In this document: piece after piece, positions 32,324-41,900 of the stretch
How the letters are laid out: every line of letters starts with the position of its first letter
Numbering within the stretch: position 1 is the first letter of the stretch
Source of the DNA: an uncultured Flavobacteriaceae bacterium
Lineage (GTDB): Bacteria; Bacteroidota; Bacteroidia; Flavobacteriales; Flavobacteriaceae
Direction of reading: 5' to 3'
Assembly: GCA_937944485.1 (NCBI GenBank)
Contig: CALDYU010000005.1
Span: 451,998-515,997, forward strand
Length of the DNA stretch: 64,000 bases
The notes under the pieces: generated by a model
What the model saw: the letters and a program-made list of their open reading frames with translations, nothing else
Told to the model about the DNA's origin: nothing
The model's database searches: none
Translations under genes and position numbers: made by a program

Positions 32324-33295
32324 TTATTTTGAAGACAATAGCCAAGCATCTCTGCTATCTTTTACCTTAATACTGCGAAGTGCATTTAAAGCTTCATCAA
32401 CGTCAGTGTAACTATCATAATTTACCATATGAAGACCATGGCGATTCGTACCAATATAGCTCGCATTATAGCCTCTTCTTTTGAGTTGACGAATTTTTTT
32501 ATCTGCGTTTTTTCGAAAACGAAAAGCCCCTGCAATGATATGGTGAACCCTTAAATTAGCAATCTCTTGTTTCGAAGTAGTTAGCACATCTAAAGAAATA
32601 GATGGGAGTTCTAGAGGTTCTAAATCAAAAAAAGTGGCTTCTTGAATGCGTTTTATGACTTGTTCCTGAGCTTGTTCTTGTACAATGTCGTTGCCGCCGG
32701 CATTTTGATTATAGAACTGCAAGGCCGATAGACTGGCCGAAGCTGCGAGCAGAAATATAGCTGCATATTTTAAATAAGGACGGATACTAAATTCTTTACG
32801 TTTTTCAGGAGTAAATACGAAAGGTGTCTTTTCTTCGATTGCTTCTACTTCTGACTTCAATACTTCTCTAGTAACTGGTGCCGCCACAAATGAAGACATA
32901 CCAAATGAAGACGTCAAATAATTCACACCGTATACAGGTTGAAACTGAATTTTATCATTGTTGTTCAGCCATAGTTCACCAATGTCAGCGATGTTAATAT
33001 GTTCTTTCTGTTTCAATTTACCTTTCCAATCAGCTACGCTTTCTAAAACTTGAGTAAGTGTTTCTTCATAACTCAAATTTTCTACAGAAGCAATATGAGA
33101 GACCAACAAACCATCGTTGGTAACTACTTGTTCGTTAAACGAAATTATTTTTGAAGGGGGATAAAATGAGTTTGTGCTAGTATTAATTACAGCAGATTTC
33201 ATTTGTGTTAAGAAAGCACCTAAGCCTGGTACCATTACACAGTTGTATCGATAGAGTAATTCTGAAATATAGCCGTCTAATACCATAAGTAACAA
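32324..33295 (-). CDS. HU-CCDC81/SPOR domain protein
   Basis: N-terminal YNCVMVPGLGAFLTQ; TM; C-terminal HIIAGAFRFRKNADKKIRQLKRRGYNASYIG SPOR. Confidence 0.88.
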   Translation of the reverse strand: MLLMVLDGYISELLYRYNCVMVPGLGAFLTQMKSAVINTSTNSFYPPSKIISFNEQVVTNDGLLVSHIASVENLSYEETLTQVLESVADWKGKLKQKEHINIADIGELWLNNNDKIQFQPVYGVNYLTSSFGMSSFVAAPVTREVLKSEVEAIEEKTPFVFTPEKRKEFSIRPYLKYAAIFLLAASASLSALQFYNQNAGGNDIVQEQAQEQVIKRIQEATFFDLEPLELPSISLDVLTTSKQEIANLRVHHIIAGAFRFRKNADKKIRQLKRRGYNASYIGTNRHGLHMVNYDSYTDVDEALNALRSIKVKDSRDAWLLSSK

Positions 33296-33364
33296 ATATT
33301 ACAAAAAATATAGAGGTTCAAAACTCTCAGAGCAACTTTTTATTAACATTATAATTGTCGTATT

Positions 33365-34144
33365 TTGTTATTTACTATGGGCAACTCTCAAATATCGGAA
33401 GATGAATTAATTGCGATTTTACGACTTCATAAAATCCCGAATATAGGTGATGTAATCGCGAAAAAATTGATTAGACATTGTGGTAGTGCAACGGCCGTTT
33501 TTACCGATAAACAGCAAAATCTATTAAAGATAGAAGGTGTTGGAAGTTTTGCCTTGCGCGGTTTACATGACAAAGTACATATTGAAGCTGCCGAATCAGA
33601 ATATAATTATATTAAAACCAACGGTATTGCCTATTCTTATTTCATGGATGCTGATTACCCTGCCTATTTAAAGCATTGTATTGACGGTCCACTTCTCCTT
33701 TTTAAGAGAGGGAATATTGATTTGACAGGAAGAAAGATCATAAGTGTTGTAGGCACGCGACAAATCACAAGTTATGGGACTGCATTTTGTGAAAAATTTA
33801 TCGAAGATATTGCTCCCTTAAACCCTATCATTGTTAGCGGATTTGCCTATGGTGTTGATATTTGTGTACAGCGTATGGCAGTTAAACATGGTTTGCAAAC
33901 TATTGGCTGTCTGGCGCATGGGTTAAATCAAATATATCCTAAGGTTCATGCAAAGTATGTTTCTGATATTGAGAAAAATGGGGGGTTTATGACCGATTTT
34001 TGGAGCAGTTCTAACCCAGAGCGAGAAAACTTTTTAAAACGCAATCGCATTATTGCTGGCATGTCTGAAGCTACGATAGTGATTGAATCAGCAGAAAAAG
34101 GGGGAAGTTTAGTAACAGCCGATATTGCGAATAGTTACCAATAA
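33365..34144 (+). pseudogene. dprA: DNA processing protein DprA, N-terminal part (interrupted by island at 34136-34138)
   Basis: VVGTRQITSYGTAFCEKFIEDI, VSGFAYGVDICVQRMAVKHGLQTIGCLAHGLNQIYP, KGGSLVTADIANSY then non-native Q-stop. Confidence 0.95.
34136..34138. other. attL core (TAC) of dprA-integrated island
   Basis: TAC shared with 49071-49073; joining there restores the DprA frame. Confidence 0.85.
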
Positions 34145-34178
34145 TTTATGTATTATATTGCAGTGTAATTAAAGCAAT

Positions 34179-35744
34179 ATGATAGCCGATACAGTAATCT
34201 ACATTAGAGTTTCAACAAAGGAGCAAGACGAACAAAGGCAAATAGATGAGTTAACAAGTTACTGCCAAAGACAACAGCTAAAAGTTGGTAAAACCTTTAT
34301 TGATAAGGTTTCAGGTTATAGTGTTGAATACTCAGAACGTGAACAATTCCAATTGCTGAATGAATATATTGAACTCCATCCAATCAAAAATATAGTTGTA
34401 TCAGAAATAAGTCGTATCGGTAGAAAGTTGATTGAAACTTTAAAATTTATTGAACATTGTACTGATAAAGGTATCTGCATCCACATAAAGAAAGATGGTG
34501 TAATCACTCTAAATGAAGATGGCACAAAAAATTGGATGCTCAATATAATGCTGCCAATCTTAGGATCAATGGCACAGATGGAGAGTGAACAACTAGCATA
34601 CAGAGTTAAGTCAGGTTTGAATACTCGATACAAAGATGGCAGAGGATTTAATGCAAGAATACTAGGATATGAACGTGATAAAGATGGTAGGCCTATTGTT
34701 CATAAAGAGCAAGCCGAAATCGTTAAAATGATATTCAATAAGTACATAGAATTAGAAAACCTTTACAAGCTTAATATCTACCTCAATGAAAATTATAGTC
34801 ATGCAAAGAAAAAGGTATTTACAGAGGGTGGCATAAGGTCTATGCTAAAGAATAAAATATACATTGGTAAATGGTACATTTCCGATTATATAATAGACGT
34901 TGAACCAATTATTGATGTTGATGTATTCAACAAAGTTCAGGACATCGCAAAGGAACGTAAACGAACTAATTTAGATACTGTTTACATCAATCCATTTGCA
35001 TCAAAGATATTTTGTGCAGAATGTGGCGAACCTTTATATCAAAACGTAGCACCGAAATATAGAACGGATAAGTACAAGCATCTAAAATCTAGTTGCTCCA
35101 TAAAGCCAGTTAATCGACCATTCATAATTGAACAAGTGCAACGCATTTTGGAGACCTATAAAAAAATTGAGGGTTATGATAGGCAGAAAGATGAAGCTGT
35201 AAAGCGTTTAGAGTTAGAACAAGCCACTAAGAAAAAAATAGAATCAATCATCAAACCTATTCAACGTAGGCAAGAGAAACTATTGGATAATCTGCTAGAT
35301 GATACCATTACCAAAGAGATTTATACCGAACGGAATAATGCACTCATACAGAAAAAAGAATTGAGTGTAAAGCGTCTAAACAAGGTTAACGAAGAAATAA
35401 AAGGTATTGAGAACTTTATGAAGAATGGAATTCATACAAGTAACCTAGATAGTTTAAGCGAGTTAAAACGAGCCGTTAAAAAGAATGTCGAGTATTTAAA
35501 GATTGGTCAAACAATGGGAATACTAAAAGTAAAAGGTGGCTTCAAGTATCTCATAAAGCTGTACAGAGGTTCTGAATTGTTCAAGTACAACAAAGGCACG
35601 TTAAATATATTCCCAGTAACAACTGTAAGTGAAGATTTACAAACAATCAAGCAGCTTGTTGAAGAAAATCCCGATATGACTTATTCAGATTTCAAAGATT
35701 TATTGACAGAAATGGATAGAGAACATCTTTTGGAAGAAGAATAA
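34179..35744 (+). CDS. Large serine recombinase (integrase) with recombinase domain, zinc ribbon and coiled coil
   Basis: TVIYIRVSTKEQDEQRQIDEL, SEISRIGRKLIETL, GSMAQMESEQLAYRVKSGL, IFCAECGEPLY zinc ribbon; adjacent to attL. Confidence 0.95.
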   Translation: MIADTVIYIRVSTKEQDEQRQIDELTSYCQRQQLKVGKTFIDKVSGYSVEYSEREQFQLLNEYIELHPIKNIVVSEISRIGRKLIETLKFIEHCTDKGICIHIKKDGVITLNEDGTKNWMLNIMLPILGSMAQMESEQLAYRVKSGLNTRYKDGRGFNARILGYERDKDGRPIVHKEQAEIVKMIFNKYIELENLYKLNIYLNENYSHAKKKVFTEGGIRSMLKNKIYIGKWYISDYIIDVEPIIDVDVFNKVQDIAKERKRTNLDTVYINPFASKIFCAECGEPLYQNVAPKYRTDKYKHLKSSCSIKPVNRPFIIEQVQRILETYKKIEGYDRQKDEAVKRLELEQATKKKIESIIKPIQRRQEKLLDNLLDDTITKEIYTERNNALIQKKELSVKRLNKVNEEIKGIENFMKNGIHTSNLDSLSELKRAVKKNVEYLKIGQTMGILKVKGGFKYLIKLYRGSELFKYNKGTLNIFPVTTVSEDLQTIKQLVEENPDMTYSDFKDLLTEMDREHLLEEE

Positions 35745-35762
35745 AGAAACTTCTATTAGTGG

Positions 35763-36080
35763 TTATTCATTCCACCAATGTTCCCCACAACATGGGCAAA
35801 CTTTCTCCTTAAAAATTAAGTCAATCTCATCTATCCGTGCTAATTGTTCAGATGTTGCTTTTCCATATTCCTTTAACTCTTTGAGATTTTCTTGAATCCC
35901 TACTAAAGTTCTTAAATACTCTCCTAATTGTTTAGAAGAATGAAATATTAATCCATCTGTTTTAATAACTGTAGGTTCTATTTCAACTTTCTCTTTTGAT
36001 TCCAAGGACTTTAAAAACTCTTCCATTTCATTAAAGAAAGCAGCATCCTCTTCATTGTATTTCTCATATTTATTCTCCAT
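35763..36080 (-). CDS. Small acidic protein with C-terminal CPCCGEHWW motif, function unknown
   Basis: 105 aa ORF with own ATG, single CxxC. Confidence 0.55.
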   Translation of the reverse strand: MENKYEKYNEEDAAFFNEMEEFLKSLESKEKVEIEPTVIKTDGLIFHSSKQLGEYLRTLVGIQENLKELKEYGKATSEQLARIDEIDLIFKEKVCPCCGEHWWNE

Positions 36081-36287
36081 ATCTTCTATGCTGTTTTCGG
36101 TTTTTCTAGATTATGCATTCTTATTTTCTATTACATCAACGAAAAAATAATAGCAACATTATTTCATTTTGTTTTTTATTCCCTAAATCTTTGATAGAGG
36201 TAGTTCATCCAGAATCCGAATAAATAGTTTTTTCCGATTAAACTCCTATTTATATTTAGACTTATAGAACCCAAAAGTTTAAACATT

Positions 36288-36938
36288 ATGGATAACCTAC
36301 AATTAGAATCATCAGCTACAAGCATCATTAAAAAAGCTAAGTATATAAGAGTGTCAACGTTGGAACAAAACACCAACAGACAAGCTAAAACCTGTCTTGA
36401 ATCTAAAATGTATGTCGATAAGGTTTCAGGATTAATACCATTTGATGAAAGACCTGCAGGTAAGAAGCTGATAAAGGATATTCAAGATGGAAAGATTAAT
36501 CACGTAACCATCCATTCAGTAGATAGGTTAGGTAGAAACGTTGTTGAAATGCAGAAGCAATTAAATTGGTTCATTAGTAATGGAGTTCAAATTTATGCCG
36601 AGAATATTAAGATGGAGTTGCTTAATGAGGATGGAAGTATGAATAGCATAGCCAAGATGATAATTGATTTATTAGGTTCAGTTGCGGGATTAGAGATAGA
36701 AGCTATCAAAGAAAGACAACGCCAAGGAATTGCATTAGCAAAAGCAAAAGGAGTGTATAAGGGCAGACAGTATGGAGCAGTAATGAAAGAAGAAAATTAT
36801 CTATCTCGTCATAAAGATGTGGTGTCACTTTTGAAAGATGGATTGAGTATTAACAAGACATCAAAATTGACTGGAAAAGCATTCGTTACAATTAAGCGTG
36901 TAAAACAGAAATTAGAAGCCGAAAAAATGGCATCATAA
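36288..36938 (+). CDS. Small serine recombinase (resolvase/invertase family)
   Basis: AKYIRVSTLEQNTNRQAK, HSVDRLGRNVVEMQKQL, SVAGLEIEAIKERQRQGIALAKAKGVYKGR and C-terminal HTH. Confidence 0.93.
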   Translation: MDNLQLESSATSIIKKAKYIRVSTLEQNTNRQAKTCLESKMYVDKVSGLIPFDERPAGKKLIKDIQDGKINHVTIHSVDRLGRNVVEMQKQLNWFISNGVQIYAENIKMELLNEDGSMNSIAKMIIDLLGSVAGLEIEAIKERQRQGIALAKAKGVYKGRQYGAVMKEENYLSRHKDVVSLLKDGLSINKTSKLTGKAFVTIKRVKQKLEAEKMAS

Positions 36939-37398
36939 AAGCAGTAAATTATGATGCGAAAAATTGGCAGAAAATCAGTATCGCAACAGGCTTGAAATAG
37001 CACTAAAACTGGCAATGCGCTTATTTTCAGTAAACGAAATGTTAAAGGTTAATGAATACAATGGATTCAAAGCTTTTTTTAGTTGAAAAATGTTTTAACT
37101 CGATGTTATAGAAACAAAGCGCTTTTTTCATTTTGATTTTTTTACGTAAAAATTGAGTCAAAAATAGCTCGATGAAAAGACATGATTTTTTAGGTTAAAT
37201 TCAATCCAAAATCTAGCATCAATTTTCATCCCCAAATTACCCCCAAAAGCATTCCACTTGTTTAAATCTTGACATAGGTTTTAGGAGCTGTAAGAGACTT
37301 TCTATTATCACGCATCAATTTATATACTGGAAAAGATAAAATGTCTCACAGAAGATAAAACCTGCGTTAGACATTATTAATCGATAATAATACAAACA

Positions 37399-37620
37399 AT
37401 GATTAAAAGAATAAAACATTTCTCTGCGAATGAAGTTGTAAGAATGTTAGAAAACAACGATGCTAAAGAAGTTGCAAAAGAAAAAAGAGCAAATAACATT
37501 TTCGATAAGTTGAAGAATCATGTTATGACAGCTAGAAATTCAAAATCGGAGGTTCAACCATCCAAAAGCATATTTGAAAAATTGAAGGCTCACGCAATGG
37601 AAGTCAAGAATTCTAAATAA
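37399..37620 (+). CDS. Small basic protein with internal ~17-aa duplication
   Basis: NIFDKLKNHVMTARNSK and SIFEKLKAHAMEVKNSK in one 73-aa ORF. Confidence 0.55.
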   Translation: MIKRIKHFSANEVVRMLENNDAKEVAKEKRANNIFDKLKNHVMTARNSKSEVQPSKSIFEKLKAHAMEVKNSK

Positions 37621-37627
37621 AAAAGAA

Positions 37628-37816
37628 ATGAACGGAAATGAACAACATTATTATCTCCATAAAGACAGGAGATACGAAAATATGAGGCAACTAAGAGAAG
37701 CATTGGGAATAACATCCCGAGCATTCAGATGTAAAGTGAAAGATGGAGAAATCCAAAAGATAACTAACAGTCAACATGGACATTATGAAAGTACCGAACA
37801 AAAGAAGAAAGGTTAA
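37628..37816 (+). CDS. Small putative HTH/DNA-binding protein
   Basis: MRQLREALGITSRAFRCKVKDGEIQKI; overlaps next gene. Confidence 0.5.
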   Translation: MNGNEQHYYLHKDRRYENMRQLREALGITSRAFRCKVKDGEIQKITNSQHGHYESTEQKKKG

Positions 37817-39161
37817 GAAAAGACCAATCGAAAAAAATTATAGATGTAAACTACCTAAAACTGTAATTGATGCAGTAAATATTTTAAATCTAACTGAAAA
37901 CAAAAAAGAAAAATCATTTGAATTTATATACAACTTAATTAGTATTTCGATAAAAGAAAATGGCTTTTCAGATAACTATGTTCAAGTGTATTCAAAGGAT
38001 TTGTCAAGTGGTTATAAATCGTGGTTAGATGTATTATTAGAATCAGGAGTAGTAAAAACTGATAATCACTATGAAAATAGAGGAGAGAATACTAAATGCA
38101 AGCAATACAGAGTGAATAGAGAGGTTATTGATGGTACTTATAAATTAAATACCACAACCATAAAGTATAAGGAAACTCCTAAACTCAAACAGAGTTTATT
38201 GCAACAGGGTTTTGAAAAATCGGTTAAAAGCATTGAATTTCCAAAAGAGAAATTAGAGAGCGAACTTAAATCAATGGCAGATTCTATTGATAAAAATAGT
38301 GTCGTTCTAAATGAAGATATACCTAATGGAAACTATAAAATAATTTATAATAGAACCCAACTTAAAGAGTATTATTCTAGTAAAGAGAAGGCTTTAGAAA
38401 AAGCTAGAGAACTTAACAAAGATTTGATACTACATGAAAATAAGTTGTATTTGAAAAAGCTTGATAGTTTCATAAATGAAAGAAGATTAGATTCTGAAAT
38501 GTCCAACCATAATGCATTATTCAGATTAATTGATGGATGCTATAAATGTGGCAGAAATGAAACCAATTATAGATTTGATACCCCCTTTAGTAATCTTAGC
38601 AAAAAGTTGTTTGGAGTAATCAAAGAGCATAACGGATTAGTTGAAATAGATGCAAAGAATAGTCAATATGCATTACTGGCAAATCTAATTGGAGAAGAAG
38701 ATTCTTTGTTTTATGACGATGCAACTAAAGGCGTATTGTATGATAAAATCAAAGATAAGTTCAATATTTCTAGGGATGAATCCAAGAGTTTAATGATGCT
38801 TATTGTATTTGGTAAGTTGGATAATAACACTCCACATAAAGAAGCATTTAAAAAGATGTACTCAAATGCAAACAATTTCATTGAAGAGTATAAAAAGAAA
38901 AATCCCGAGAACATCCAATCAAGAACTATTAAAAGCCAAAAGGATTATTACAAGGCATTACCTATTAGATTGCAACGAATGGAATCTGATTTTTGGATTG
39001 ATGGTGTATTGACAGAATGCTACAAAAGAAATATTAATGCCATTTCTAGGCATGATAGTATTACAGTTCACAAGCAAGACAAACAAGAGGTTATTGATAT
39101 TATAGAGGTATTAGCTAAAGAAAAAAGTTTGATTTTTAAATTGGATACATACGTTAAATAA
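37776..39161 (+). CDS. Putative family-A DNA polymerase / single-subunit RNA polymerase-like protein with N-terminal wHTH-like region
   Basis: Motif A VEIDAKNSQYALLANL (38649), motif B R-x3-K-x7-FG (RDESKSLMMLIVFG, 38773-38813), motif C ISRHDSITVH (39051). Confidence 0.7.
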   Translation: MDIMKVPNKRRKVKKRPIEKNYRCKLPKTVIDAVNILNLTENKKEKSFEFIYNLISISIKENGFSDNYVQVYSKDLSSGYKSWLDVLLESGVVKTDNHYENRGENTKCKQYRVNREVIDGTYKLNTTTIKYKETPKLKQSLLQQGFEKSVKSIEFPKEKLESELKSMADSIDKNSVVLNEDIPNGNYKIIYNRTQLKEYYSSKEKALEKARELNKDLILHENKLYLKKLDSFINERRLDSEMSNHNALFRLIDGCYKCGRNETNYRFDTPFSNLSKKLFGVIKEHNGLVEIDAKNSQYALLANLIGEEDSLFYDDATKGVLYDKIKDKFNISRDESKSLMMLIVFGKLDNNTPHKEAFKKMYSNANNFIEEYKKKNPENIQSRTIKSQKDYYKALPIRLQRMESDFWIDGVLTECYKRNINAISRHDSITVHKQDKQEVIDIIEVLAKEKSLIFKLDTYVK

Positions 39162-39452
39162 CCACTTACTTAATGCAAGTTTTCATGCTCCTTCATGTTG
39201 CCAAAAAATATGTCCATAAACAATATATACAACATATTGTTCTCACGACACTTGTTAACATAAGGATTAATAAGATATATTTTTAGTATTAAATATATTA
39301 TTAGGGAGTTAGTATAAATTGGAGATTTAGAGGTAGTAAATAGAATATTTGATTTTAAGTAGTCAAATAAAAAAGAGGTGGCGAATTTTTCATCTACAAT
39401 TCAACGCGAAATGGAATTGCTCACAGATTCCAATTAATCAAAAATAAACACA

Positions 39453-39965
39453 ATGAAGAAGTCTATCCGCAAGATAGACCTCAACGTTATATTTGAGCCA
39501 GCACTTACGTTCAATGACTTTGCCATTTACTTATCCATATTAGGAATACTACCAAATGGAGCAAGGAAAGCACATCTCATCTCTTCGACAAACATATTTG
39601 AGGTGTGCGGCATTGTACAGCAAGGGCAATCAAGGTCTTTGAAGAAATTGGAAAGACTAGGTTTCATCAAGATAACAAGAGGTAGATACCAAAGTAAGTT
39701 CAAGATTAATAGAACCTACGGAAATCATATCAAAATAGAACATACACAATTTAACAACCTCATCTCTGGTCATAAAGCGTTCACACGCAGAATGAGAGCG
39801 ATAGTTATAGCAAACGGTAAAAGTGATATACCAAGATACCGCATGGCTAGAACATTGTTCAAAGAGAGCCTAAGCTATGAGGAATACTATAAATTAAAAA
39901 GATTGTTCCAAACAAAGGACAAAAACAATTTGGAAATGGACATTGCACTCTCCACTTCCAAATAA
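39453..39965 (+). CDS. Unknown island protein, possible wHTH
   Basis: 170 aa ORF on the coding strand; SRSLKKLERLGFIKITRGRY resembles a winged-helix segment. Confidence 0.55.
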   Translation: MKKSIRKIDLNVIFEPALTFNDFAIYLSILGILPNGARKAHLISSTNIFEVCGIVQQGQSRSLKKLERLGFIKITRGRYQSKFKINRTYGNHIKIEHTQFNNLISGHKAFTRRMRAIVIANGKSDIPRYRMARTLFKESLSYEEYYKLKRLFQTKDKNNLEMDIALSTSK

Positions 39966-40009
39966 TAAACAGAAAAGAGCGCAAGATTATTTTAAAAAAG
40001 AGAATAGAC

Positions 40010-40630
40010 ATGACTGATTCAGTTAGTAAAAAAAGAGAAGTATTGTACACCAACGAAGCCATAAGAGCCAGTAAAACAAGAGTTGCAGAGGGCGTACTAA
40101 CATTACTCAATGAGTACAAAGAAGTATATCAGGAGCAAATCAACGAAGAAGCACCAATTGATGAAATAGTAAACGCAATCAATACAGGTAATGAAGTAGA
40201 GGAGTTCATTAAATTGAGACACAAAGAGGATTTAAAGAACCTAAAGACAAACTTTCCTCATATAGACCAAGAGAAAGCACTATCTATATTCAAAGAGGAA
40301 ACAGAAAAGGTAGCAGAACAACTAATCTCAATTGCATCCAATATCCAACTTAGATTAAAAGGAGAGGGGATAACAATAGAACACTTCGTATTGAATGATG
40401 AGTTCTCCTTGAATAGCAAAGTAAAGGGTAGGATAAAAAATATGTCAACCACCTATTGCACAAACAAGAAGCAAAAAGAGGTACGAGACCTAGCAAATAA
40501 ACTATCCAAGTTGATTAAATCAGCAATAGATAACGGTGTACTAGCATCAAACAGATTAGGTACAAATGCCGAAAATATTATCAATATAAACACAGGAGAG
40601 ATAAATCACCGCTACATAGCGAGATTGTAA
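40010..40630 (+). CDS. Unknown helical island protein
   Basis: 206 aa ORF, start ATG after AAAAAAGAGAATAG; followed by terminator. Confidence 0.55.
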   Translation: MTDSVSKKREVLYTNEAIRASKTRVAEGVLTLLNEYKEVYQEQINEEAPIDEIVNAINTGNEVEEFIKLRHKEDLKNLKTNFPHIDQEKALSIFKEETEKVAEQLISIASNIQLRLKGEGITIEHFVLNDEFSLNSKVKGRIKNMSTTYCTNKKQKEVRDLANKLSKLIKSAIDNGVLASNRLGTNAENIININTGEINHRYIARL

Positions 40631-40676
40631 GAAATAGATGGTTGACATTCAGCCACCTACATTTGTCAACACCCGA

Positions 40677-40707
40677 AGCCTGCGTTTCATATTCGCAGGC
40701 TTTTTTT
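40677..40707 (+). terminator. Rho-independent terminator
   Basis: AGCCTGCG-TTTCATATT-CGCAGGCT then T-tract. Confidence 0.9.
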
Positions 40708-40820
40708 AGTTGAGAGTACCAAATTTATTTTTCTATTAGTATTTCTTATCGGAGAATCCATAAACATTGGAAAAACCAATACTAGAAAACTAAGATTAAC
40801 CTATCATAAAGCATAAAATA

Positions 40821-41102
40821 ATGGAAGAAACTAAAAAAATAGGCAGACCTAAAAAATTAGGATTGCGATTTGAAATAAAAAAGAAGATTTCCAAGACCTT
40901 AGAGAACTACTTTAATTCAGAAGATTACTTACACGATATTCAGTTAAAGAATGGCAACAACCGCCTTAAAACTCACTTAGGATTGCTATCATACATACTA
41001 CCAAAGGCAGAATCTATAAAATCCCAAATGTTAGGACTTGATGAAGATGAGATGAAAGAATTGATTGAGTCAGTTAAGGATGAATTAAGCAAAAGAGCAT
41101 AG
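40821..41102 (+). CDS. Small unknown protein (KIGRPKK N-terminus)
   Basis: 93 aa ORF, own upstream gap; basic N-terminus like AT-hook/small terminase-type proteins. Confidence 0.5.
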   Translation: MEETKKIGRPKKLGLRFEIKKKISKTLENYFNSEDYLHDIQLKNGNNRLKTHLGLLSYILPKAESIKSQMLGLDEDEMKELIESVKDELSKRA

Positions 41103-41106
41103 CATC

Positions 41107-41301
41107 ATGGGTACACTAAGAAAGATTGGAGAGGGAATATCACAGAAGACACCTAATGCAAATGATGCTACTTGCCCCTTAGTATTCAAAAAGAATGGCA
41201 AGTATTATACAGATGTTGATTATAAAACAGAATTGACAGAAGAACAAGTAAAGGACTTAACTGTAATTGCATTTGAAGAACAGACAACAACCTTACCATA
41301 A
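41107..41301 (+). CDS. Small unknown protein
   Basis: 64 aa ORF closely following previous ORF. Confidence 0.4.
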   Translation: MGTLRKIGEGISQKTPNANDATCPLVFKKNGKYYTDVDYKTELTEEQVKDLTVIAFEEQTTTLP

Positions 41302-41868
41302 AGGCACACCATATTTAAGAAAATTAGTTTTTGTTTAACTGATTCTTTTTTGAAGACCATTAGGAGCAATCCTTTTGGTCTTTTTTTTACTTCTTGTATT
41401 TCTGTCGGTATGCAGCATTATTAATATACAGGCCTATAACCCATACAAGAGCAAAGGCAATTACACCTCCAATAATTTCATACCAAGTAAGGTCTTCCAT
41501 ATAGCAATATTAAGAAAAATGGAAAATGTATTGGATAAACTGGAATTAGGTAATGTTAAACAACTAAGAAAAAATCTGTTAGTCGTTTCAGCAACTGCAA
41601 TTGCAGTAAGTCAATTTCTACAACATCAATTAGGCATCAATTTTTATTAAAAATTAGATGTATTGGAATATTTCCTTATTTTTGGATTTTTTCCAATATA
41701 TTTAAATTGATAAAACAGAAACCATACGGCGGCAGCCACAAACCCAATTCTAAATTTGATTTATGCATGAAAGAAGAAATATGAAAAATTAAGAAATGAT
41801 TCCTCAATGGATTCATTAAAAACGTGTTGCCATTGACTTGTGCTTTCCAAAAATTGTAATTAATTTCG

Positions 41869-41881
41869 CATACTATAGTTA
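41869..41881. promoter_or_regulatory. Putative C-protein operator upstream of MTase genes (CATACTATAGTTA)
   Basis: 13 bp identical to 45062-45074 in the C-gene promoter; 20 bp before MTase ATG at 41901. Confidence 0.75.
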
Positions 41882-41900
41882 TCAATATTTATTACCCTAT

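Noticed and set aside
34138-34142. CAAT shared by both island ends (34139-34142 and 49073-49076) as the att core
   Set aside because: Crossing over there gives AGT TAC CAA TCG TGA, which breaks the DprA frame; the TAC register restores SYNRDVFAVPG.
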